From the NCBI GenBank assembly GCA_937928335.1, contig CALFWN010000116.1, positions 1 through 5,037 on the forward strand: DNA of 5,037 nt, given 5' to 3'. The notes beneath the pieces are model-generated. The model searched no databases and was not told the origin of the DNA. It saw only the letters and a program-made list of their open reading frames with translations. Source of the DNA: an uncultured Litoreibacter sp. GTDB lineage: Bacteria; Pseudomonadota; Alphaproteobacteria; Rhodobacterales; Rhodobacteraceae. Every line of letters begins with the position of its first letter. Position 1 is the first letter of the stretch. The position numbers and the translations under genes are program-made. Positions 1-5,037 of this stretch are shown here, one piece after another.

Positions 1-720
1 GGCCGCCATCGGCAGCACCGACACGGTCGGATAGCTGGTTGTCCAATAGGTGGCATGGTCCGTGTTCAATGCCTCGAAACTGCGATCCGGGCCGACAAGC
101 AACGGCAGCCAGTGTCGCGCCAATGGCACGGTCAACAGCGCCGCCGCCTCGTTCTGAATAGCAAAATTCGGAGAGATGAACGCGATGCCCGCCACACCCT
201 TCATCAGCGCAGGCTCCGTTGCGGCAATTGCCGCCAGAGTGCCCCCAGTCGAGGTGGCAATCACCACCGTCTGGCGCCCGATTTTGCGCCCGATGGCCAG
301 CGCCTCTGCGGCGTCTTCGATCCAGTCGCCTGCACTTGGCTCCGCCATCGCCTCCGCCCCGCGCCCGTGACCGGCAAGCCGCGTAAAATAGAGATTGGCC
401 CCAAGCGCCTGCGCCAGACGGTCCGGCACCGGGCGAATTTCCTGCAAACTCGCTGAATACCCATGCAGGTAGATCAGGGCCAAATCCGTCTGAGTACCGG
501 GCGTCTTGGCCCAGATGATCTGCTTTTCCACACCCGGGGTGATGTCGTCAAACGCGGCCTCCCGTTCGGCGAGATACGCATCAAGATCGCCACCTAATAC
601 ACTGGTTTCAAATTTTATTTCTGTATCCACGGGCTCACGCGGACCAAGCACCCAGAACAATACCAAAGCGACCAGAAACACGGCAAGCGCCTTGCCCAGC
701 CAGCGGGCCACCTGCCTCAC
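1..720 (-). CDS. Membrane-anchored alpha/beta hydrolase (3' end beyond window)
   Basis: The frame is open from GTG at 720 to the left edge (240 codons, no stop), so the C-terminus is missing. Residues 1-9 carry Arg2 and Arg6, followed by a hydrophobic stretch at about 11-26 (ALAVFLVALVLFWVLG) that looks like an uncleaved signal anchor with the catalytic domain outside the inner membrane; no lipobox is seen. The fold follows: the oxyanion-region strand LIYLHGYSAS (82-91), RLAGHGRG (114-121), and the nucleophile elbow ATSTG (155-159) with Ser157 as nucleophile. The catalytic acid and His should lie in the missing part. GTG was chosen because it overlaps the upstream stop as GTGA and has AGAGG 7 bases upstream (728-732), which implies translational coupling with the upstream hydrolase. 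The HGxSAS block, GHGRG and TSTGG resemble the serine aminopeptidase/lysophospholipase-like hydrolases (Hydrolase_4 type). Substrate is unknown. Confidence 0.85.
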   Translation of the reverse strand, partial: MRQVARWLGKALAVFLVALVLFWVLGPREPVDTEIKFETSVLGGDLDAYLAEREAAFDDITPGVEKQIIWAKTPGTQTDLALIYLHGYSASLQEIRPVPDRLAQALGANLYFTRLAGHGRGAEAMAEPSAGDWIEDAAEALAIGRKIGRQTVVIATSTGGTLAAIAATEPALMKGVAGIAFISPNFAIQNEAAALLTVPLARHWLPLLVGPDRSFEALNTDHATYWTTSYPTVSVLPMAA

Positions 721-1460
721 TCCGCCGCCTCTATGGCGTTGGTTGTGGCATCTTCGATCAGCTTCAGCGCCGCCGGGTCCGAGAATCTGTGATCGCCCCC
801 TTTCAGCACGATCAGCCGCATGTCATCCCCCGTCGCATGGGAGATCAGGCGCAGCGCAACGGACATATCAACATCGGCATCATCAGTGCCCTGCATCATG
901 CGCACAGGAAACGGCAGGTGCAGCGGGTCGCGCAGGACCAGATGATTGCGCCCGTCTTCGATGAGGTGTTTGGTAATGATATAGGGTTCGCCATATTCCG
1001 AGGGCAACGCGACCTGCCCCGCCTCAAGCGCGCGCTTTTGGTCGTCAGAAAAATCCGCCCACATGCTGTCTTCGGTAAAATCCGGGGCAGCGGCGATGGT
1101 CACAAGCGCGGCGATCTTGTCGGGGATACGCTTGGCCATAAGAAGCGAGATCCACCCCCCCATCGAGGAGCCGATCAGGATTTGCGGGCCTTTGGTCAGC
1201 TGCGTGATCGCGTCCTGCGCGTCCTGCGCCCAATCGCCGATACAGCCATCGGTGAAGGCCCCAGACGAAGCGCCGTGGCCGGAATAGTCAAACCGCAGAA
1301 AGGCGCGGCCTTGCGCCCGGGCCCAGGCCTCCAGATGCACGGCTTTGGTGCCGCCCATATCCGACTTGAACCCGCCCAAAAACACCAGCCCCGGGCCGAA
1401 GCCTTCGGTTTGGTGATAGGCAATCCGCCGCCCTGCCCCTGTGTGCAATTCCTGTGCCAT
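717..1460 (-). CDS. ABHD10-like alpha/beta hydrolase (putative acyl-thioesterase/esterase)
   Basis: This is a 247-residue soluble serine hydrolase with no signal peptide. Visible motifs are the oxyanion segment [16 protein letters not shown] (25-40), FRFDYSG-type strand LRFDYSGHG (55-63), nucleophile elbow GSSMG (97-101, Ser99), acid GTDDADV (191-197, probably Asp194) and GGDHRFSD with His224, so the triad is complete. The order and wording (GTKA, FDYSG, GPQIL.GSS.GGW, DHR) match, from memory, mitochondrial ABHD10, known as an S-depalmitoylase and acyl-glucuronide esterase; thioester or ester hydrolysis is therefore inferred. The frame stays open 15 codons further upstream to 1505, but ATG 1460 is preferred: it is preceded by GAGGG about 4 bases upstream, and the conserved protein starts there. 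It is the first gene of a two-hydrolase operon with a 4-base overlap downstream, and it is divergent from thrS. No convincing promoter was found for it. Confidence 0.9.
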   Translation of the reverse strand: MAQELHTGAGRRIAYHQTEGFGPGLVFLGGFKSDMGGTKAVHLEAWARAQGRAFLRFDYSGHGASSGAFTDGCIGDWAQDAQDAITQLTKGPQILIGSSMGGWISLLMAKRIPDKIAALVTIAAAPDFTEDSMWADFSDDQKRALEAGQVALPSEYGEPYIITKHLIEDGRNHLVLRDPLHLPFPVRMMQGTDDADVDMSVALRLISHATGDDMRLIVLKGGDHRFSDPAALKLIEDATTNAIEAAE

Positions 1461-1538
1461 TCCGCCCTCTGCCTTTGCTTGTACACAGGATATGCGAGGG
1501 CTCACGCAAAGGAAATAGCGCCACGGGCGGCGGCGCGC

Positions 1539-1566
1539 TTGACCTGCTGCAATTCTCGCTTACAAC
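1539..1566 (+). promoter_or_regulatory. Candidate sigma-70 promoter of thrS
   Basis: TTGACC at 1539-1544 matches five of six positions of the -35 consensus. It is followed after 16 bases by TACAAC at 1561-1566, which matches four of six of the -10 consensus. Transcription would begin near 1573 and leave a leader of about 60 bases before the thrS start. No T-box, riboswitch or strong attenuator hairpin was seen in the remaining leader. The call rests on consensus matching only. Confidence 0.45.
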
Positions 1567-1633
1567 AGACGCCACATACAGACCCGCAACCGGGCGTTTC
1601 GTAGGCGCCAAACAGACGAGGAGACTGCCAGAC

Positions 1634-3580
1634 ATGGCCTCTATTTCCCTGACCTTTCCCGATGGCAATGCACGCGATTATGACGCGGGCATCACCCCTG
1701 CTGAAGTGGCGGCCTCCATCGCGACTTCGCTGGCAAAAAAGGCGATCTCTGCAACTGTGAATGGCGCGCATCACGACCTGCAATGGCCGATTGACGAAGA
1801 CGCCTCCATCGCGATCAACACCATGAAAGACGAGGCCCCCGCGCTTGAGCTGGTCCGGCACGACCTGGCCCATATCATGGCGCGCGCGGTGCAATCCATC
1901 TGGCCTGACGTGAAAGTCACCATCGGCCCGGTGATCCAGAACGGCTGGTATTACGACTTTGACCGTGCCGAGCCGTTTACGCCTGAGGATTTGGGCGCAA
2001 TTGAGAAAAAGATGAAGGAAATCATTAACCTGCGTGACCCGGTTCGCACCGAGATCTGGGACCGTGCGCGGGCGGTGAAATTCTACGAGGATGGCGGCGA
2101 GCCCTACAAGGTCGAGCTGATCGAGGCGATCCCGGGCGACGAGCCCTTGCGCATGTATTGGCATGGTGAATGGCAGGATCTGTGTCGCGGCCCGCATCTG
2201 CAACATACCGGCCAGGTGCCCGCCGACGCCTTCAAACTGATGAGCGTCGCAGGCGCCTATTGGCGCGGCGACAGCGACCGCGCGATGTTGCAACGCATCT
2301 ATGGCGTGGCCTTCCTGAACAAGGAAAAACTCAGGGAATACCTGAACTTCCTGGAAGAAGCTGAGAAACGCGACCACCGCAAACTGGGCCGCGAAATGGA
2401 CCTGTACCACATGCAGGAAGAGGCCCCCGGCCAGGTGTTCTGGCACCCTAACGGCTGGACCATCTACACCGAGCTGCAAGACTATATGCGCCGCCGCCAG
2501 CGCGCCGGTGGCTATGTCGAGGTAAACACCCCGCAAGTCGTCGACCGCAAGCTGTGGGAGGCGTCGGGCCATTGGGAGAAGTATCAGGAAAACATGTTCA
2601 TCGTCGAAGTGGACGAGGATCACGCCCGCGAAAAAGCAGTTAACGCGCTGAAGCCGATGAACTGCCCCTGCCACGTGCAGGTCTATAATCAGGGCCTGAA
2701 ATCCTACCGCGACCTGCCGCTGCGCATGGCCGAGTTTGGCTCTTGCGCGCGTTACGAGCCCTCGGGCGCGTTGCACGGTATCATGCGGGTGCGTGGGTTC
2801 ACGCAGGATGACGGCCATATTTTCTGTCGCGAAGACCAGATCGAGGCCGAAACCGCCGTCTATATTGACTTCCTGTCGAGCATCTACCGGGACCTTGGGT
2901 TTGAAAATTTCCGGGTGAAATTCTCTGATCGTCCCGACACAAGAGCCGGGTCTGACGCGGTCTGGGACAAGGCCGAAAGCGCGCTTCTGTCAGCCACCCG
3001 CGCCGCCGGAATCGAGCCGGAAATGAACCCCGGCGAAGGGGCTTTCTACGGCCCCAAACTGGAATTTGTGTTAACGGATGCCATCGGGCGCGACTGGCAA
3101 TGTGGCACCCATCAGGTGGATTTCGTCCTGCCCGAACGACTGGACGCGACCTATATCGGCGAAGACGGCGCCAAGCATCGCCCCGTAATGCTGCACCGCG
3201 CGACCCTTGGCTCCTTCGAGCGATTCATCGGCATTTTGATAGAGGAACATTCCGGCAAGCTGCCGATGTGGCTGGCCCCAAGACAGGCCGTTGTCGCCTC
3301 TATTGTGTCGGATGCAGACGCTTATGTATCTGAAATTGTTGACAAGTTGAAAGCCGCAGGCATTCGCGCGGAGGCTGATATCCGCAACGAGAAGATCAAC
3401 TATAAGGTCCGCGAACACTCGGTCTCCAAAGTGCCGTTGATCCTTGCCGTTGGCAAAAAGGAAGTCGAGGATCAGACCGTCACGGTGCGCCGACTGGGCG
3501 AGAAACACACCAAGGTCGAGCCCGTTGACGATCTGATCGCAGCGCTGGTCAAAGAGACCACGCCGCCCGATCTGCGTTAA
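1634..3580 (+). CDS. thrS: Threonyl-tRNA synthetase
   Basis: A complete class II aminoacyl-tRNA synthetase of 648 residues that charges tRNA-Thr in the cytoplasm; E. coli ThrRS is about 642. Domains in order: TGS (1-65); the N2 editing domain that removes mischarged serine (about 66-240), with H76xxxH80 and C184xxxH188; the catalytic core (about 256-545); and the anticodon-binding domain (about 546-648). Catalytic zinc ligands are Cys344 (MNCP), His395 (DDGH) and His521 (HRAT). Motif 2 has Arg373 in [11 protein letters not shown] and motif 3 has Arg530 in GSFERFIG. All these sit at a constant +10 from E. coli numbering, so nothing is missing. NCPCH replaces the usual NCPGH, a variant I associate with alphaproteobacteria. 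The frame is open upstream to 1454, but ATG 1634 is chosen because the TGS strand begins there and GAGGAGA lies at 1618-1624. It is monocistronic and ends 3 bases from the convergent reductase gene. Confidence 0.98.
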   Translation: MASISLTFPDGNARDYDAGITPAEVAASIATSLAKKAISATVNGAHHDLQWPIDEDASIAINTMKDEAPALELVRHDLAHIMARAVQSIWPDVKVTIGPVIQNGWYYDFDRAEPFTPEDLGAIEKKMKEIINLRDPVRTEIWDRARAVKFYEDGGEPYKVELIEAIPGDEPLRMYWHGEWQDLCRGPHLQHTGQVPADAFKLMSVAGAYWRGDSDRAMLQRIYGVAFLNKEKLREYLNFLEEAEKRDHRKLGREMDLYHMQEEAPGQVFWHPNGWTIYTELQDYMRRRQRAGGYVEVNTPQVVDRKLWEASGHWEKYQENMFIVEVDEDHAREKAVNALKPMNCPCHVQVYNQGLKSYRDLPLRMAEFGSCARYEPSGALHGIMRVRGFTQDDGHIFCREDQIEAETAVYIDFLSSIYRDLGFENFRVKFSDRPDTRAGSDAVWDKAESALLSATRAAGIEPEMNPGEGAFYGPKLEFVLTDAIGRDWQCGTHQVDFVLPERLDATYIGEDGAKHRPVMLHRATLGSFERFIGILIEEHSGKLPMWLAPRQAVVASIVSDADAYVSEIVDKLKAAGIRAEADIRNEKINYKVREHSVSKVPLILAVGKKEVEDQTVTVRRLGEKHTKVEPVDDLIAALVKETTPPDLR

Positions 3581-3583
3581 CCT

Positions 3584-3904
3584 TTAAAGCAGCGCCTGCT
3601 GGGTGTCCTTTGCCCAACCAAGATAGAGCGTTCCGTCATCAATGACGGGGCGTTTCATCAATGTCGGATGCGCGGCCAATAGCTCGAGCGGATCTTTGGT
3701 GCGTTCTGAGTCGTCGAGCCCGCGCCATGTGGTCGAACGGGTGTTCAGGAGCGTATCACCAAATGTTTCATGGAAGCTCAGCAGCTGCCGGCGCTCAAGC
3801 GGGGTGTCGCGGATATCGACAAAGGTGACGTCCTTCCCGGCCTCCCGCAGCATTTTCAAGGCCTTACGGCAAGTATCGCAGGCTTTTATGCCGTATAATT
3901 TCAT
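3584..3904 (-). CDS. ArsC/Spx/YffB-family thioredoxin-fold reductase-like protein
   Basis: A 106-residue protein starting MKLYGIKACDTCRKA, the signature N-terminal strand and redox site of the ArsC/Spx family. Cys9 and Cys12 form a CxxC pair, as in Spx; E. coli YffB has CDTIKK with a single Cys at this spot. LLNTRSTTWRGLD (52-64) and MKRPVI (83-88, Arg85) match YffB-type proteins strongly, so YffB-like is preferred over true arsenate reductase. No ars operon genes are nearby. YffB has been proposed to act as a glutathione-dependent reductase; the substrate here is unknown. ATG 3904 is chosen because GGAG lies 9 bases upstream. An in-frame TTG at 3919 would add five residues but has no better site. 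The gene is convergent with thrS (3-base gap) and divergent from the cold-shock gene. Confidence 0.92.
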   Translation of the reverse strand: MKLYGIKACDTCRKALKMLREAGKDVTFVDIRDTPLERRQLLSFHETFGDTLLNTRSTTWRGLDDSERTKDPLELLAAHPTLMKRPVIDDGTLYLGWAKDTQQALL

Positions 3905-3944
3905 CAATTTCAGCTCCAATTTGAGGATGATTCACGCCGTCTCA

Positions 3945-3957
3945 ATTTATGATAAAT
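3945..3957. promoter_or_regulatory. AT-rich palindrome over the likely -10 of the reductase gene
   Basis: ATTTAT-G-ATAAAT is a perfect 6-1-6 inverted repeat about 40 bases upstream of the reductase start. Read on the minus strand it contains TATCAT (plus positions 3949-3954), five of six matches to a -10 box. The matching -35 region (TTACTG) is poor. It could be simply an AT-rich promoter core or an operator overlapping it. No known regulator box was matched. Confidence 0.35.
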
Positions 3958-4014
3958 GCCAGCAAAGAAACAGTAATCGTTGATTTTTCGTCATAATTCA
4001 CTAAGAGGAAACTT

Positions 4015-4062
4015 GTGAGACAGACTTTACGGTTCGGCCTTCTTCGCTTTGCGGGTGCCTGA
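4015..4062 (+). other. Possible 15-residue leader ORF in the cold-shock gene leader
   Basis: GTG at 4015 opens a 15-codon frame (VRQTLRFGLLRFAGA, rich in Arg, Leu and Phe) ending in TGA at 4060-4062. AGAGG at 4004-4008 sits 6 bases upstream, which is good Shine-Dalgarno spacing. The frame overlaps the element complementary to the cold-shock gene's Shine-Dalgarno (4038-4044), so ribosomes on it would affect that pairing. A frame this short can arise by chance, and the transcript start is unknown. It is reported for its position, not as an established gene. Confidence 0.25.
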
Positions 4063-4115
4063 AGTAAGACCTGGCATACACCAAACCGCCGGATAACCTG
4101 GGCGGCCAAAGAAGG
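4038..4115 (+). promoter_or_regulatory. Candidate RNA switch in the cold-shock gene 5' leader
   Basis: CCTTCTT at 4038-4044 is perfectly complementary to AAGAAGG at 4109-4115, which includes the start of the Shine-Dalgarno AAGGAG (4112-4117). Between them lies a hairpin: CCGCCGG (4086-4092), loop ATAA, CC, a 2-base bulge TG, then GGCGG (4101-4105). An alternative local pairing also exists: CTTC 4039-4042 with GAAG 4061-4064, enclosing CGC-TTT-GCG at 4045-4053. It would free the Shine-Dalgarno. The arrangement would allow temperature- or translation-dependent switching. Structure was judged by eye only. Confidence 0.35.
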
Positions 4116-4124
4116 AGAGACGGG

Positions 4125-4334
4125 ATGGCCACTGGCACCGTAAAATGGTTCAACACAACCAAGGGCTTCGGCTTTATTGCACCAGATGATGGGGGCAAGG
4201 ATGTGTTTGTACATATATCTGCCGTTGAACGCGCCGGTTTGACCGGGCTGCGCGACGACCAGAAAGTGCAGTATGAGATGATCGAAGGGCGCGATGGGCG
4301 TCAATCTGCGGGTGATCTGGTCGCGCTGGACTGA
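4125..4334 (+). CDS. Cold-shock-domain protein (CspA family)
   Basis: A 69-residue single cold-shock domain, the usual length for the family: a five-stranded OB-fold that binds single-stranded RNA/DNA and melts RNA secondary structure in the cytoplasm. RNP1 is KGFGFI (13-18) and RNP2 is VFVHI (27-31). The start MATGTVKWFN carries the conserved Lys-Trp-Phe surface, and all nucleic-acid-facing aromatics expected in these motifs are present. The start is fixed by a strong AAGGAG (4112-4117) 7 bases upstream. The paralogue cannot be assigned from sequence alone, and cold induction is not shown by the protein itself. An AT-rich region (about 3905-4020) upstream probably holds its promoter, though no clear -35/-10 pair was found. 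A long leader with potential switch elements precedes it and a rho-independent terminator follows 26 bases after the stop, so it is probably transcribed alone. Confidence 0.97.
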   Translation: MATGTVKWFNTTKGFGFIAPDDGGKDVFVHISAVERAGLTGLRDDQKVQYEMIEGRDGRQSAGDLVALD

Positions 4335-4360
4335 AACCCTAACCGATCCAAGTTTCGACT

Positions 4361-4388
4361 GCGGCCTGCCTTCGCGGGCCGTTTTTTT
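4361..4388 (+). terminator. Rho-independent terminator of the cold-shock gene
   Basis: CGGCCTGC (4362-4369) and GCGGGCCG (4374-4381) form an 8-base-pair stem with one G-U pair and a four-base CTTC loop. Seven T residues follow immediately (4382-4388). This is a textbook intrinsic terminator for plus-strand transcription. Confidence 0.93.
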
Positions 4389-4395
4389 GTGTTTT

Positions 4396-4439
4396 GGGAC
4401 AAAATGGGGCAAAATATTTCGGCCAAAAACCCATTTTGT
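4396..4439. repeat. Tandem 10-base repeat plus perfect 10-base inverted repeat
   Basis: GGGACAAAAT (4396-4405) and GGGGCAAAAT (4406-4415) are adjacent direct copies with one mismatch. ACAAAATGGG (4399-4408) is repeated perfectly inverted as CCCATTTTGT (4430-4439), with a 21-base spacer; the arm centres are 31 bases apart, close to three helical turns. The element starts just after the terminator T-tract and lies 126-169 bases upstream of the 84-residue protein gene, so an operator or a curved DNA site is possible. Function is inferred. Confidence 0.6.
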
Positions 4440-4564
4440 ACATTTTTCCAAGCCGGATTTCTTAACCTTTTGATAAGGGTCAGCCCCCGCCCCTCCTCGC
4501 GTGGGTTTGATGAGCGCGTGTGATCGCTTCGGGTTACTCTGAGGCGAACAAGCCCGGAGGTCAC

Positions 4565-4819
4565 ATGCCCGAACTCGTCACATTGCTCGCCGTCTATTAC
4601 GCCTGCGCGGTGGATGCGGCACAAGGCACCCTGACCCAGACGCAGCGATTTGCCTGCAACGAGACCTACCAACAGGCCAAACGCCATTTTGCGCAAGACG
4701 AGGCGCTGCGCCAGCCCGGCTCTTATCTGCCGCCGGAGGAGAACACGCAGGCCTATTTGCGGCTGAAAGCATGGGAGGTCGAAAATGCCGAACTGGTCGC
4801 CGCGTTGAAGGCGCGTTGA
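4565..4819 (+). CDS. Hypothetical protein, 84 residues
   Basis: I do not recognise this protein. The codon use matches the neighbouring genes (G/C-rich third positions), and GGAGG at 4556-4560 stands 4 bases before ATG, which supports a real gene. The frame is open to a GTG at 4520, but that start has no ribosome site. The N-terminus (VTLLAVYYACAVDAA, 5-19) is moderately hydrophobic but lacks basic residues, so it is a poor signal peptide; it is more likely a buried helix. Two cysteines (14 and 31) could pair or bind a ligand. The middle is polar and Gln-rich (TLTQTQ, YQQAKR), then PGSYLPPEE (51-59) and an acidic helix (KAWEVENAELVAALKAR) close the protein. It lies 176 bases after the cold-shock terminator, so it probably has its own promoter. 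No -35/-10 pair was convincing. Confidence 0.75.
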   Translation: MPELVTLLAVYYACAVDAAQGTLTQTQRFACNETYQQAKRHFAQDEALRQPGSYLPPEENTQAYLRLKAWEVENAELVAALKAR

Positions 4820-4844
4820 AAGGCACCCGAACTGCATTGTTCGA

Positions 4845-4873
4845 ATAGCGCAACACCACGCACAATGCGCTAT
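4845..4873. repeat. Perfect 8-13-8 inverted repeat, possible operator
   Basis: ATAGCGCA (4845-4852) and TGCGCTAT (4866-4873) are exact reverse complements separated by 13 bases. Arm centres are 21 bases apart, two helical turns, as expected for a dimeric DNA-binding protein. Neither side has a T-run, so a rho-independent terminator is unlikely, although an RNA hairpin downstream of the 84-residue gene remains possible. Confidence 0.5.
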
Positions 4874-4944
4874 GGTCTTACGATGTTGAATGAGGTCTGA
4901 AGACAGCAGTGCCGACAGGGCTTGGGGAGTGTCGCCGACAGCGC

Positions 4945-4958
4945 CCGCCTGATGGCGG
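4945..4958 (-). terminator. Short GC hairpin directly after the right-edge gene
   Basis: On the minus strand CCGCC-ATCA-GGCGG forms a 5-base-pair stem with a tetraloop immediately after the TAG of the right-edge gene. There is no T-tract behind it, so it is at best a non-canonical or rho-assisted transcript end, or a 3'-end stabiliser. Confidence 0.3.
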
Positions 4959-5037
4959 CTATTCCAGCACTTCGCGTATCTTGGCCAGACCGAAATTGAG
5001 AGCCTGTTCGGCGGAAATGCGCGGCGGAATGATCAGC
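4959..5037 (-). CDS. C-terminal end of an unidentified gene (5' part beyond window)
   Basis: The last 25 codons and TAG stop (4959-4961) of a minus-strand frame read LIIPPRISAEQALNFGLAKIREVLE, with one or two further bases of the preceding codon at the edge. The amphipathic terminal helix (AEQALNFGLAKIREVLE) and the codon use look like a genuine protein end, and a hairpin follows directly. The piece is too short to assign a family. The opposite strand offers no competing frame of note. It is convergent with the 84-residue protein gene, 139 bases apart. Confidence 0.6.
   Translation of the reverse strand, partial: LIIPPRISAEQALNFGLAKIREVLE

Noticed and set aside
789..1604. 271-codon open frame on the plus strand opposite the ABHD10-like gene
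   Set aside because: Shadow of a hydrolase with a complete catalytic triad; the product is low-complexity and Arg/Pro-rich without motifs.
1567..1633. T-box or attenuator in the thrS leader
   Set aside because: The leader is too short, has no T-box sequence and no stem with a T-tract; short CCCG/CGGG pairing is weak.
1502..2818. 438-codon open frame on the minus strand opposite thrS
   Set aside because: thrS is unmistakable in the other strand; the antisense frame is kept open by G/C-rich third positions and shows no recognisable domain.
3588..3600. AGCAG-CGC-CTGCT hairpin as a rho-independent terminator for thrS or the reductase
   Set aside because: Five-base-pair stem without a T-run on the plus strand and only three T on the minus strand; kept as an observation, not as a terminator.
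3942..4451. 169-codon minus-strand frame opposite the cold-shock gene
   Set aside because: Overlaps a certain cold-shock gene and its terminator and has no domain features.
4461..4480. TTAACC and CTTA-N9-TAAG near 4461-4477 as a CtrA-like or operator site
   Set aside because: Only a half-match to the CtrA consensus (TTAA-N7-TTAA), and no promoter elements at fitting distance.
4510..4542. 10-codon mini-ORF (MSACDRFGLL) before the 84-residue gene
   Set aside because: No Shine-Dalgarno upstream and no run of regulatory codons.
4301..4837. 178-codon minus-strand frame across the terminator and the 84-residue gene
   Set aside because: It runs through a strong terminator and opposite two better-supported genes, and its product has no recognisable motifs.
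4911..4941. GCCGACAG direct repeat (4911-4918 and 4934-4941)
   Set aside because: An 8-base pair of copies 23 bases apart in GC-rich sequence is close to chance and has no further structure.
4890..4952. 20-codon frame (MRSEDSSADRAWGVSPTAPA) in the right-hand gap
   Set aside because: No ribosome site and no family resemblance; likely chance.

Overview
This window reads as a piece of GC-rich alphaproteobacterial chromosome, most likely from the Rhodobacteraceae (Roseobacter-like) group. That placement is an inference. It rests on high G/C at third codon positions, strong GGAG-type ribosome binding sites, a threonyl-tRNA synthetase with the NCPCH variant of its zinc-site motif, and small tightly packed operons. 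No phage, insertion sequence, CRISPR array, rRNA or tRNA gene was seen.

Layout: on the minus strand from 1460 down to the left edge lie two alpha/beta-hydrolase genes joined by a 4-base GTGA overlap. The upstream one is a soluble ABHD10-like thioesterase/esterase. The downstream one is membrane-anchored and is cut by the window edge; it begins at a GTG. Divergent from them, after a 173-base gap with a plausible sigma-70 promoter, is the complete housekeeping gene thrS (1634-3580, plus). It ends tail to tail, 3 bases apart, against a small ArsC/YffB-type thioredoxin-fold reductase gene (3584-3904, minus).

A 220-base AT-rich divergent gap (3905-4124) separates that gene from a 69-residue cold-shock-domain protein (4125-4334, plus), which is followed by a clear rho-independent terminator. 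The long leader of the cold-shock gene is the most interesting part of the window. It holds a possible 15-codon leader ORF with its own Shine-Dalgarno, a 7-base element perfectly complementary to the gene's Shine-Dalgarno, and a GC-rich bulged hairpin between the two. This is a candidate RNA switch.

After the terminator comes an AT-rich stretch with phased A/T-tracts, a tandem 10-base repeat and a perfect 10-base inverted repeat. Next is an 84-residue protein of unknown function (4565-4819, plus). A 139-base gap with a perfect 8-13-8 inverted repeat follows, and then the last 25 codons and stop of an unidentified minus-strand gene at the right edge.

The genes do not form one pathway: thrS and the cold-shock protein serve translation and RNA handling, and the hydrolases and the reductase are metabolic or detoxifying accessory enzymes. 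No multi-gene novel system was found. The leads worth following are regulatory (cold-shock leader, two inverted repeats) and evolutionary (the ABHD10-like enzyme).
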